From positions 1 through 21,757 of the forward strand of contig JAVXHY010000026.1 of NCBI GenBank assembly GCA_036656615.1: a stretch of DNA of 21,757 bases. The letters are read 5' to 3'. The notes under the pieces were generated by a model. The model was not told where the DNA came from, made no database searches, and saw nothing but the letters and a program-made list of their open reading frames with translations. This document shows positions 7,225 through 15,860 of the stretch, one piece after another; position 1 is the first letter of the stretch, and every line of letters begins with the position of its first letter. Both the position numbers and the translations under genes were made by a program. The DNA is from CAUPWF01 sp036656615. Lineage in GTDB: Bacteria; Bacillota; Clostridia; Lachnospirales; Lachnospiraceae.

Positions 7225-8983
7225 AACCGGACAGATTTATGGAATTAATGGTCCTGTCATCTACCTGCAGGGTAACACTGGATTTAAAATGTCAGAAATG
7301 GTTCATGCCGGAAAAGATAATTTGGTAGGTGAAGTAATTTCTTTAGATAAGAATCGCACAACGATCCAAGTATTTGAAGAAACCACAGGTCTTCGTCCGG
7401 GTGAATCCGTTACCGCAACTGGCGATGCTATTTCAGTCACTCTTGCACCTGGTATTTTGAATAATATTTTTGATGGAATTCAACGTCCTCTAGAGAAGAT
7501 TGCCGAATCCTCCGGAGCTTATATTAGTCGTGGAGTCAATGTAACCTCGCTAGACAAAGAAAAAAAATGGAGTACCCATATCATTGTTTCTAAAGGTGAC
7601 GAAGTTCATGGTGGTGATATTATTGCTGAAGTCCCTGAAACCAGTGCCATTATACACAAAGTGATGATTCCTCCCAATGTAAGTGGAATTATCACCAGTA
7701 TCGTTCCCGATGGGGACTATACTATTGATCAGGTCCTCTTGACACTGCATACCGATAATGGCGAGAATAAAGAAATCACCATGACTCAGCATTGGCCAAT
7801 TCGTATTCCTCGGCCAACCCATCACCGTTTTCCAGCTTCTAAGCCATTGATTACCGGACAGCGTATCTTAGATACTATGTTCCCCATTGCAAAAGGCGGA
7901 ACCGCCTGTGTACCAGGTGGATTTGGAACAGGCAAAACCATGACTCAGCATCAAATTGCAAAGTGGTCCGATGCTGACATTATTGTATATATAGGATGTG
8001 GAGAACGTGGGAATGAAATGACCCAGGTGTTAGAAGAATTCACAACACTTATTGATCCCAAATCAGGCAATCCGTTGATGGATCGAACCACCTTAATTGC
8101 CAATACATCAAACATGCCGGTAGCTGCTCGTGAGGCTAGTATATATACCGGACTTACACTTGCTGAATACTATCGTGATATGGGCTATGATGTAGCAATT
8201 ATGGCAGATTCTACCTCTCGTTGGGCAGAAGCCTTGCGTGAGTTATCAGGACGTTTGGAAGAAATGCCTGCCGAGGAGGGTTTTCCAGCCTATTTGGCTT
8301 CCCGACTGTCTGCATTTTATGAACGTGCGGGAATGATGCACAATTTAAATGGAACCGATGGATCGGTATCAATTATTGGAGCCGTGTCCCCACAGGGTGG
8401 AGATTTTTCAGAACCTGTAACACAAAACACCAAACGATTTGTAAGATGTTTTTGGGGACTTGACAAGAGTCTCGCCTACTCCAGACATTTTCCAGCCATT
8501 CATTGGCTGACCAGTTATAGTGAATACCTCTCAGATTTAGCACCCTGGTATAATGATTTTGTATCACCCAAATTCGTAGATTATCGTAATCAGTTGATTG
8601 CTCTTTTAAACCAGGAAAGCAGCCTTATGGAAATTGTAAAATTGATAGGAAGCGACGTGCTGCCTGATGATCAAAAGTTAGTGTTGGAAATTGCAAGAGT
8701 GATTCGTTTAGGCTTTCTTCAGCAAAATGCATTTCATAAGGATGATACCTGTGTCTCTTTGGAAAAGCAATTTAATATGATGGAGGTTATCCTGTATTTG
8801 TATCAGAAAGCAAAAGCTTTAATCACCATGAATATGCCTATTTCTGTATTAAAAGAAGAAAATATTTTTGAAAAAATAATTGCGATCAAATATGATGTAC
8901 CAAATGACCAGCTTGAATTGTTCAAGGGTTACATGAAAGACATTGATGATTTCTATGACCGTGTAATGAAAAAGAATGCATAA
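7217..8983 (+). CDS. ntpA: V-type ATP synthase catalytic subunit A
   Basis: The product has 588 residues, the normal length. It is the ATP-hydrolysing or ATP-making subunit of the A3B3 head. An N-terminal beta barrel (1-70) is followed by the bulge domain typical of V-type A (about 110-190). The Walker A motif GGFGTGKT is at 234-241, GERG at 262-265 carries the catalytic glutamate, and the Walker B region IMADSTSRWAEALRE is at 328-342, followed by GRLEEMPAEEGFPAYLASR. The usual Walker A in relatives is GAFGSGKT, so this is a mild variant with all key residues kept. ATG 7217 is chosen from its ribosome site. The protein is cytoplasmic, bound to the membrane sector through the stalks. Confidence 0.98.
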   Translation: MNKTGQIYGINGPVIYLQGNTGFKMSEMVHAGKDNLVGEVISLDKNRTTIQVFEETTGLRPGESVTATGDAISVTLAPGILNNIFDGIQRPLEKIAESSGAYISRGVNVTSLDKEKKWSTHIIVSKGDEVHGGDIIAEVPETSAIIHKVMIPPNVSGIITSIVPDGDYTIDQVLLTLHTDNGENKEITMTQHWPIRIPRPTHHRFPASKPLITGQRILDTMFPIAKGGTACVPGGFGTGKTMTQHQIAKWSDADIIVYIGCGERGNEMTQVLEEFTTLIDPKSGNPLMDRTTLIANTSNMPVAAREASIYTGLTLAEYYRDMGYDVAIMADSTSRWAEALRELSGRLEEMPAEEGFPAYLASRLSAFYERAGMMHNLNGTDGSVSIIGAVSPQGGDFSEPVTQNTKRFVRCFWGLDKSLAYSRHFPAIHWLTSYSEYLSDLAPWYNDFVSPKFVDYRNQLIALLNQESSLMEIVKLIGSDVLPDDQKLVLEIARVIRLGFLQQNAFHKDDTCVSLEKQFNMMEVILYLYQKAKALITMNMPISVLKEENIFEKIIAIKYDVPNDQLELFKGYMKDIDDFYDRVMKKNA

Positions 8984-8994
8984 GGAGGGACAAC

Positions 8995-10371
8995 ATGTCA
9001 ATAGAATATTTAGGACTTAGCAATATTAACGGCCCTCTGATCGTACTTGAGGGTGTTCAGGATGCATTTTTTGAAGAAATTGTAGAATTTGTTGTAGATG
9101 GGAAAGAAAAGAAATTAGGACGTATAGTTGAAATTTATGAAGATAAAGCTATTATTCAGGTATTTGAAGGCACTGAAAATATGTCCCTTCAAAATACCCA
9201 TACCAAATTAACCGGTCATCCTATGGAGATTTCTTTGTCCCCTCATTTGCTAGGCCGCACCTTTAATGGGATTGGCGAACCAATCGATGATTTAGGTCCT
9301 ATTTCCTCTAATATGAAGCGAAATATTAATGGACTGCCTTTAAATCCTGTAAAACGAGAATATCCACGAAACTATATACATACCGGGATCTCTGCGATTG
9401 ATGGATTAACCACTTTAATTCGCGGACAAAAGCTTCCCATATTTTCTGGAAATGGACTGCCTCACGACCAACTAGCTGCACAAATTGTAAAACAGGCATC
9501 CTTAGGAACCAATTCAGATGAACAATTTGCAATTGTCTTTGCTGCAATGGGCGTCAAACATGATGTTGCAGATTTCTTCCGTAGAACCTTTGAAGAAAGT
9601 GGTGTTGCAGACCATGTAGCTATGTTTTTAAATTTAGCAAACGATCCCGTTGTAGAACGATTGATTACTCCAAAAGTTGCGCTTACTGTAGCTGAATATT
9701 TAGCCTTTGAAAGACACATGCATATCTTGGTAATTCTCACCGATATGACTTCCTTTGCAGAAGCTATGCGTGAAGTTTCCTCATCCAAAGGCGAAATACC
9801 AAGTCGAAAAGGATTTCCTGGATATTTATATAGTGAATTAGCAACAATCTATGAACGTGCCGGGATTGTAAAAGGTAATATTGGTTCCGTAACACAGTTG
9901 CCAATTCTCACCATGCCAAATGACGATATTACTCATCCTATACCCGATTTAACTGGCTATATCACAGAAGGTCAAATTGTATTGGACCGTGGTTTAAATG
10001 GACAATCTATTTATCCGCCAATTAATATTCTGCCCTCACTTTCTCGTCTAATGAAGGACGGAATCGGTGAAGGTTATACACGTATCGATCATCAGGATTT
10101 AGCCAATCAACTCTTTTCTTCCTATGCAAAAGTAGGGGAGGCAAGAAACCTTGCATCTGTCATTGGTGAAGATGAGTTATCACCTATTGATAAAAAATAC
10201 TTAGAATTTGGAAAGGCATTTGAAAGCCGTTATGTAGGTCAAGGATTAACCGAAAACCGTAGCATAGAAGAAACACTTGACTTGGGTTGGGAACTCCTTC
10301 AAATCTTACCGAAAGAAGAACTCGACCGTATTGATACAAAGATTATTGATCAATTCTATAAGGAGGGATAG
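8995..10371 (+). CDS. ntpB: V-type ATP synthase regulatory subunit B
   Basis: The product has 458 residues, normal for the non-catalytic B subunit that alternates with A in the head. As expected it lacks a Walker A motif and has GNGLPHD (152-158) instead. Family blocks seen are FERHMHILVILTDMTSFAEA (238-257), GFPGYLYSELATIYERAG (273-290) and PPINILPSLSRLM (341-353), where R351 corresponds to the arginine finger that reaches the catalytic site of A. The start has the ribosome site AAGGAGGG. It begins 11 nt after subunit A and ends 2 nt before D. Confidence 0.98.
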   Translation: MSIEYLGLSNINGPLIVLEGVQDAFFEEIVEFVVDGKEKKLGRIVEIYEDKAIIQVFEGTENMSLQNTHTKLTGHPMEISLSPHLLGRTFNGIGEPIDDLGPISSNMKRNINGLPLNPVKREYPRNYIHTGISAIDGLTTLIRGQKLPIFSGNGLPHDQLAAQIVKQASLGTNSDEQFAIVFAAMGVKHDVADFFRRTFEESGVADHVAMFLNLANDPVVERLITPKVALTVAEYLAFERHMHILVILTDMTSFAEAMREVSSSKGEIPSRKGFPGYLYSELATIYERAGIVKGNIGSVTQLPILTMPNDDITHPIPDLTGYITEGQIVLDRGLNGQSIYPPINILPSLSRLMKDGIGEGYTRIDHQDLANQLFSSYAKVGEARNLASVIGEDELSPIDKKYLEFGKAFESRYVGQGLTENRSIEETLDLGWELLQILPKEELDRIDTKIIDQFYKEG

Positions 10372-10373
10372 TT

Positions 10374-10991
10374 ATGGATCCACGTACTTTTCCTACCAAG
10401 GGTAATTTGATTCTTGCCAAGAACTCCCTGTCGCTTGCAAAACAGGGCTATGATTTGATGGATAAAAAACGAAATATATTGATTCGTGAACTTATGGACT
10501 TAATTAGTGAGGCAAAAGATATACAAGGCAAGATTGATACTACCTTTACTTATGCATACCGATGTCTTCAACATGCAAATATTGAACAAGGTATCAATAT
10601 GGTATCCCAGCTGGCTTATACTGTTCCCATTGAAGATTCTATAACAATTAAAAGTCGTAGTATCATGGGTACCGAAATACCTTTTGTTGATTACACCCCT
10701 GATAATGATTCCCCTACCTACTCTTTTAGTACAACAAAGGAATCCATTGATATAGCTAGAGAAGCTTTCCGTCGTGTGAAAGAGCTTACCATTAAGTTAT
10801 CAATGGTAGAAAATGCTGCATATCGCCTTGCAACAAATATTAAAAAAACGCAAAAAAGAGCAAATGCACTGAAGAATATTACCATTCCCAATTATGGCGG
10901 ATTAGTCTATAGTATTTCCAATTCCTTGGAAGAAAAAGAGAGGGAAGAATTCACAAGATTGAAAGTTATCAAAAAAATGAAGGGAAATTAA
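10374..10991 (+). CDS. ntpD: V-type ATP synthase subunit D (central shaft)
   Basis: The product has 205 residues. Two long helices at the ends (about 14-60 and 120-200) would form the antiparallel coiled coil that turns inside the A3B3 head; the middle part (about 75-110) is the globular tip. The opening PTKGNLILAKNSLSLAKQGY and the closing block RVKELTIKLSMVENAAYRLA, then KKTQKRANALKN, are typical of the family. The ribosome site AGGAGGG (10361-10367) lies 6 nt before ATG, inside the end of subunit B. This is the last gene of the operon; 140 nt of AT-rich leader-like sequence separate it from the terminator. Confidence 0.96.
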   Translation: MDPRTFPTKGNLILAKNSLSLAKQGYDLMDKKRNILIRELMDLISEAKDIQGKIDTTFTYAYRCLQHANIEQGINMVSQLAYTVPIEDSITIKSRSIMGTEIPFVDYTPDNDSPTYSFSTTKESIDIAREAFRRVKELTIKLSMVENAAYRLATNIKKTQKRANALKNITIPNYGGLVYSISNSLEEKEREEFTRLKVIKKMKGN

Positions 10992-11133
10992 GAGATAGCT
11001 TAAGGAATGGTTAAGGTTATTTTCAGTTCTTTTATAGTCTGAACATACTTTATACATTATTATTGGATATACTATATTTAGATAGTTGATTGACTTCACT
11101 ATCTCCCTCATTCCTTTAGATAAAAATAAATTA

Positions 11134-11171
11134 AAAGAAGACCTTGTAGCCGATACTGCAAGGTCTTCTTT
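11134..11171. terminator. Bidirectional terminator between the ATPase operon and glgB
   Basis: A perfect 13-bp inverted repeat, AAAGAAGACCTTG (11134-11146) and CAAGGTCTTCTTT (11159-11171), has a 12-nt loop, with T-rich ends in both directions. Converging genes ntpD (plus) and glgB (minus) can share it. Confidence 0.9.
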
Positions 11172-11208
11172 CTAATTTAATGATACTTTATAGTTATGAA
11201 GCAAGACT

Positions 11209-13143
11209 TTAGAATTCAAAAACTGCAACTCCATATGAAGGAAGCTTATAAGAGATATGGTATGGTTTCCCATCGCATTCTCCCTTGACCGCTTTATATA
11301 CATCTTGACGTCTCTTACCACTTCCACCGTATTGCTTTTCATCACTGTTTAAAATCAGCTTATATTGTTTCTTCCTTAGAACTCCTACCTTATAATCACT
11401 ACGCTCAATTGGCGTAAAATTACAAACAAATAATAAATTCTTTTTGTTATCCTTTGAATGTCTAATAAAACTGAAAATACTTCGTTCTGTATCATCTGCA
11501 TTAATCCACTCAAATCCATCCCCTACTGTATCCTGTTCGTATAATGCTTTGTTTTTCTTGTATAAATTTAATAATGCTTTAGTAAATTCTTGAATATATT
11601 GATGATTTTCTTCCCTTAATAAATACCAATCAAGTTCTCGTTCCTCACTCCATTCCTGAATTTGAGCAAAATCCTGTCCCATAAAAATGAGTTTCTTTCC
11701 CGGATGTCCAATCATAAATGCATACGCCACCTTAAGATTTGCAAATTTATCAAACCCCACTCCAGGCATTTTATTAATCATTGAACACTTTAAATGAACT
11801 ACCTCATCATGAGAGAGTACTAAAATAAATTTCTCACTATATGCATAAGTCATAGAGAACGTCATATGGTAATGATCACCTTTCCGAAAATAAGGGTCTA
11901 GCTTCATATATTCCAAGAAATCATGCATCCATCCCATATTCCATTTTGCGCTAAAACCTAGTCCATCATTTTCCGGAATATCTGTAACTTTTGGCCAAGA
12001 AGTAGATTCTTCAGCAATCATCAACGTGCCTGGATTTCTCCCCAACACTACTGAGTTTAAATGTTTGAAAAATTCAACTGCTTCTAGATTTTGATTCCCA
12101 CCATATTTATTCGCTATCCACTGTCCATCATTTTTACCATAGTCCAAATATAGCATAGAAGCAACCGCATCCACACGAAGTCCGTCAACATGAAATTCTT
12201 CAAGCCAAAACAACGCATTTGCAATTAAGAAATTCTTGACTTCTGCCTTGGAATAGTCAAATATCTTCGTACCCCAATCTGGATGCTCACCCTTCTTAGG
12301 ATCTGCATACTCATATACCGCTGTTCCGTCAAATTCGCTTAATCCAAATGAATCCTTTGGAAAATGAGCCGGCACCCAATCCAAAATTACCCCAATCTTA
12401 TTTCGGTGAAAATAATTCACCATATATGCAAAATCTTCCGGTGTACCATATCGTGCCGTTGGTGCATAATACCCCGTCACTTGATATCCCCAAGATCCAT
12501 CGTAAGGATATTCTGCTATTCCTATCAATTCAATATGTGTGTATCCCATTTCCCTCAAATAAACAGTAGCCTCTTTCGCAAACTCTCGATATGTATAGAA
12601 GTTATGTTCCGCTTGAACACTATTCTCTTCCGTTAAATCAGGATGACACTTCCAAGAACCAATATGAGCCTCATAAATGGACATAGGATTCTCTTCATGC
12701 TTCCACTCCTTACGCTTGTCCATCCAAACAGCATCCGTCCATTTCAATCCACTGATATCCACTACCCTAGATGCTGTTCCAGGTCTTAACTCCGCATAAT
12801 TCGCAAAAGGATCTGCCTTATATAAATATTCTCCCTCTTGTGTTTCAATACAATACTTATATAATGATCCCACTTCTACTCGTGGTATAAAACATGTGTA
12901 AATGCCTAATGGTTCCTGTCTATTCATAATATGGGTTTTATAATTCCATTTATTAAATTCTCCTATAACTGAAACGCTTTTTGCCTTTGGCGCCCACACT
13001 GCAAAGTAAACACCTTCCACCGTTCCTTTCTTAACCTGATGCGCTCCTAGCTTTTTGTAAATCTCGTAATGTGTGCCTTGTCCAAATAGATAATGATCTA
13101 ATTCTCCAATTTCGTATGCTTTATTCTTTTTTACATTTGCCAT
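11209..13143 (-). CDS. glgB: 1,4-alpha-glucan branching enzyme GlgB
   Basis: The product has 644 residues, normal for GlgB, which makes alpha-1,6 branches in glycogen in the cytoplasm. The N-terminal CBM48 domain (about 20-130) has VYFAVWAPKAKSVSVIGEFN-type sequence. The GH13 barrel follows from about 150. Catalytic residues are visible: nucleophile D325 in GLRVDAVASM, acid/base E378 in MIAEEST, and D446 in VLSHDEVVH; VILDWVPAHF (252-261) is the first conserved block. The C-terminal beta domain is complete. A GAAGGTGA ribosome site precedes ATG 13143. No other glycogen genes are in the window, so this is a lone copy here. Confidence 0.97.
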   Translation of the reverse strand: MANVKKNKAYEIGELDHYLFGQGTHYEIYKKLGAHQVKKGTVEGVYFAVWAPKAKSVSVIGEFNKWNYKTHIMNRQEPLGIYTCFIPRVEVGSLYKYCIETQEGEYLYKADPFANYAELRPGTASRVVDISGLKWTDAVWMDKRKEWKHEENPMSIYEAHIGSWKCHPDLTEENSVQAEHNFYTYREFAKEATVYLREMGYTHIELIGIAEYPYDGSWGYQVTGYYAPTARYGTPEDFAYMVNYFHRNKIGVILDWVPAHFPKDSFGLSEFDGTAVYEYADPKKGEHPDWGTKIFDYSKAEVKNFLIANALFWLEEFHVDGLRVDAVASMLYLDYGKNDGQWIANKYGGNQNLEAVEFFKHLNSVVLGRNPGTLMIAEESTSWPKVTDIPENDGLGFSAKWNMGWMHDFLEYMKLDPYFRKGDHYHMTFSMTYAYSEKFILVLSHDEVVHLKCSMINKMPGVGFDKFANLKVAYAFMIGHPGKKLIFMGQDFAQIQEWSEERELDWYLLREENHQYIQEFTKALLNLYKKNKALYEQDTVGDGFEWINADDTERSIFSFIRHSKDNKKNLLFVCNFTPIERSDYKVGVLRKKQYKLILNSDEKQYGGSGKRRQDVYKAVKGECDGKPYHISYKLPSYGVAVFEF

Positions 13144-13185
13144 ACAATCACCTTCCCAAGTTACTTTCTTTAAATGCTTATTCTC

Positions 13186-13214
13186 ATTATACCCTTGACG
13201 TTGCTAAAAAGGAA
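13186..13214 (-). promoter_or_regulatory. Possible glgB promoter
   Basis: A perfect -10 TATAAT (13186-13191) lies 42 nt before the glgB start. The -35 position at 17 nt (TTCCTT, 13209-13214) is poor and falls inside the terminator stem of the gene upstream. The -10 is convincing; the complete promoter is less so. Confidence 0.4.
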
Positions 13215-13263
13215 GAGTGTTTTAACAAATGATGAACCATCCGCAAAAATACTCTTCCTTTTT
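13206..13263 (-). terminator. Terminator of the TPR/P-loop gene
   Basis: A perfect 13-bp inverted repeat, AAAAAGGAAGAGT (13206-13218) and ACTCTTCCTTTTT (13251-13263), has a 32-nt loop. On the minus strand it ends in a T run, 17 nt after the stop at 13280. The long loop is unusual but the stem is strong. Confidence 0.8.
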
Positions 13264-13279
13264 ATAAAATTCAAACTAC

Positions 13280-15725
13280 TTAAATATTAAAATCATTTTC
13301 CGTTAAAATAATGCGATCCGAATCATCGGTATTTTTCCCAAATACACGTTTCACAAATTTCTTCATATTTGTCTTTTGAGAATGCTCGACTGCTTCATCC
13401 ATAATATCTTTAACTTCTGCAACAGTAACTGCATGGTCTTCTCTTTGCAAGACATCTATTCTGCTATATAAAGCCAAAATGCCCATTTCATCAATCTTAT
13501 AACCATTCTCCTTAGCATAAGTCTGACCAAATGTCACCAACTCATCATTAATAAAAATCGGAACTTCCAGTCTTGATGTGAATTTACGTCTGAATTCCTT
13601 ATTAGAAGAAAGCAGCACATCCAATGGTTTTCTTTGTTCTTCTAGCACAATCAACAGTTCACCAGTATCTCTTTCCATCGCTTTATTTAATCTAATAACT
13701 GTTTTTTCATTCATTCCACTCGCTTTTTCAATAATCAAAGCCCCACCATATAATTTATTGGTGATATCACTAACTTTTTTTCGATTTAAGGATTCTCCGG
13801 TTACAATGGCAACTTTTCCCTGTTTAATATTTCTGCCTTTTTGAATTGCTTTTACTACATCAACAGCTAATACAGTCTTTCCTGAGCCCTTACGACCTAT
13901 AATCAGAAGATTTCCTGTTTTAGAAGTCCCCTCTCTATTTGTACATTGTTTATCTTGTTCTAATACATCTACTAGTTGCTCACTCATCCCACGAACTGGA
14001 ACAAAATATGAAAATAATTTCTTTTGCTCCTCTGTAAGACCTGCTCTAAGACCAACTTCACTCTGTGCATCTAAATCATAACGTCCCGTAACAATAAAAC
14101 CAGTATCTTGTGGCAACTTCCCTGTTAGTGCTGCTATTTCTTCAAGCGGAAGCTTTGCCGTCTTACCTGTGGCAGCCGCCTTAGCAATTGCTTTTCGTGA
14201 AGGTGCCTTTTCTGCTTCCAACGCTTCCGATAAACTTTCTTCAAAATCATCATCGTAAGATTCTTCTTCATAAGCATCTGCTTCTAACTGTTTAGGTGCT
14301 TCTTCTGGCTCATCAAAAAAGTCATTCTCTTCCAGTTCATCAAAATAACTGTTTTCCTTCGGATCATCAAAGAGACCGTTTTCCTCAGGTTCATCATAGA
14401 ACTCTTCTACATCCTCGACTTCCGCCATCTCTTCCGGTTCTATTTGATTTTTCAAGTTTTCCACACTTACTTGTTGTGGTTTTATTTGATCTTCAAAATA
14501 GTTATCTTTTGACTTTTGCTCTTGTAAATCATCTATCTTTGCAGCCATAGTCGCAATCACATCTTGTACATTGATTTCAGCGGTTGCAGTTACCGCTTCA
14601 GTTTTATTTAATTCTTGGGAAAGATTTTCCATGGAATTCTGCATATACTCATCAAAATCCAATTCCTGTTGTTTCGCTTCTTCAGAAATTATACGTTCCG
14701 GTACGACTTCTTTCACTTGTGGTGATATCACTTTTGAAGCTTCTTTCCTGATTGCCTTAACCGCTGGTATTACTTCTGGCTCTATCTCTTGAACTGGTTC
14801 TGGTATTANNNNNNNNNNNNNNNNNNNNNNNNNNNNNNNNNNNNNNNNNNNNNNNNNNNNNNNNNNNNNNNNNNNNNNNNNNNNNNNNNNNNNNNNNNNN
14901 NNNNNNNNCCTCTGGCTCTATCTCTTCTTTGTACACTGCCTGTGGTGCTTCTCGTTGTAATTGACGGAACTCATCCCCAAAATCCATTGTTTGTGTTGAT
15001 GCTACTTCTGCAACCGTTTTTCCAACTGCTGCTGCTCTCACAATTTTTGCAGCTAAAGCTTCACCTTCCGGTACATTTCTCTTTACAAATTTATTCTTTT
15101 TTGGTTGAGATGTACTCAGCCTGCTTTTATATTTTTCCTGTTGTATTGGTGTCAAAGGCTTATACCTCATCTTCAACTCCATCGCCTGATAAACATACTT
15201 ACCTTCACTAAACCAGAGAATCAAATCATCGCATTCTTCCAAACACTCTGTAGTCATTCCTGCTTCATGATATAATTTTGCAAGTTCATATGCCCATTTC
15301 TCTACATATTCAGCTTTTTTAAAATCAACTAAAGTTTGTATCTGCTGTCCTATAGGAGCTTGTTGTGCTTTTAGAATCTTGTAGTGCAAAATATATTGAT
15401 TTGGGTCCTTTGGTGCAATAGAAACAAACTCTTCATAGCAATCCATAGCTTCATTTGGATCTCCAACTTTAAGAGCCAATATTCCCAAACGATAAACAAC
15501 TTTTCTGCTTCCAGGCGCCCGGTCATATGCCACAAATAATATATCACGGCTCTTTGCATATTCCTCATTCAGTTCATATATTTCACTAACGGAACAAAGC
15601 ATTGCTGCATTCTTAACACGTTTCCAATCAATAGTATCTGCTATTTCCATAGCTTTTTCGTAAGATTTCTGTTCCATATACTCGAGCATCTGCTCTGTTT
15701 TTACGCGATATTCGTATTTATCCAA
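13280..15725 (-). CDS. TPR, acidic repeat and CbxX/SpoVK-like P-loop protein, unknown function
   Basis: One gene interrupted only by a 100-N gap. Joining the two sides directly keeps the frame and gives about 781 residues. The N-terminal part (to about residue 205) has TPR-like helix pairs, for example KVVYRLGILALKVGDPNEAM. Then comes KIVRAAAVGKT, a Pro/Glu repeat at the gap, and a strongly acidic region. The C-terminal ATPase-like domain has Walker A GRKGSGKT (13874-13897). A block resembling the Walker B of CbxX/SpoVK AAA proteins reads GGALIIEKASGM, where the family normally has DEA; FRRKF further on matches their arginine-finger region. So it may bind ATP but hydrolyse it poorly. No membrane segment or signal peptide. 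TTG 15725 is preferred because the ribosome site AGGGGTGA overlaps the GTG at 15734. Function unknown; a scaffold role is inference. Confidence 0.8.
14159..14194 (-). repeat. Second copy of an internal AAAxGKT protein motif
   Basis: This encodes KAIAKAAATGKT after the acidic region. KIVRAAAVGKT, encoded at 15015-15047, stands before it. The shared pattern is I-x-(R/K)-AAA-x-GKT. Although it ends in GKT, it lacks the glycine loop of a Walker A motif. Confidence 0.5.
14300..14401 (-). repeat. 27-bp tandem repeat coding for an acidic 9-residue unit
   Basis: Nearly four units of nine residues follow each other in the TPR/P-loop gene: DEPEENGLF, DDPKENSYF, DELEENDFF and DEPEE. Each has an acidic core and an aromatic pair. 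The DNA copies have diverged, but the 27-bp spacing of the GATGA/CATCA core is regular. Confidence 0.8.
14766..14926 (-). repeat. 36-bp tandem repeat (12-residue Pro/Glu unit) around the gap
   Basis: GGTATTA occurs at 14766 and again at 14802, exactly 36 bp apart, and TCTGGCTCTATCTCTT is present at 14775-14790 and 14911-14926 on both sides of the gap. In protein terms the unit is EIEPEVIPEPVQ. The gap probably hides further copies or none. Confidence 0.8.
14809..14908. other. Assembly gap of 100 N
   Basis: Exactly 100 N, the usual placeholder for a gap of unknown size. It sits in a 36-bp repeat inside the TPR/P-loop gene. Removing all N gives a perfect in-frame join (2355 bases from 15734 to 13280, divisible by three) and restores the repeat with a single base difference. 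Confidence 0.98.
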
Positions 15726-15730
15726 CACTT

Positions 15731-15738
15731 TCACCCCT
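15731..15738 (-). promoter_or_regulatory. Ribosome site deciding a TTG start for the TPR/P-loop gene
   Basis: AGGGGTGA on the minus strand is 5 nt before TTG 15725. GTG 15734 lies inside the site and GTG 15728 is only 2 nt from it. Confidence 0.6.
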
Positions 15739-15790
15739 ACTATTTTTTATATTCTGTTTTCATATGATTTACACCTATTTATACTATCAT

Positions 15791-15819
15791 AGTGTATCAT
15801 ATGAAACTCTTTATGTCAA
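15791..15819 (-). promoter_or_regulatory. Promoter of the TPR/P-loop gene
   Basis: On the minus strand there is a perfect -35 TTGACA (15814-15819), a 17-nt spacer and an extended -10 TGA-TACACT (-10 at 15791-15796). The first T bases of the -35 are also the end of the T run of the noncoding-RNA terminator. The leader would be about 60 nt. Confidence 0.75.
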
Positions 15820-15860
15820 AAAAATAGTCATTATAATTTACAAATCATAATGACTATTTT
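15818..15860 (-). terminator. Intrinsic terminator of the noncoding RNA
   Basis: A perfect 14-bp stem, AAAATAGTCATTAT (15821-15834) and ATAATGACTATTTT (15847-15860), has a 12-nt loop. Read on the minus strand it is followed by a run of seven T. No protein gene ends just before it, so it must end an RNA transcribed from further upstream. Confidence 0.88.

Noticed and set aside
14757..14808. Treating the two frames around the N run as two genes
   Set aside because: The stop of the upstream frame and the start at 14731 are artefacts of the 100-N length. The repeat joins in frame once the N are removed.
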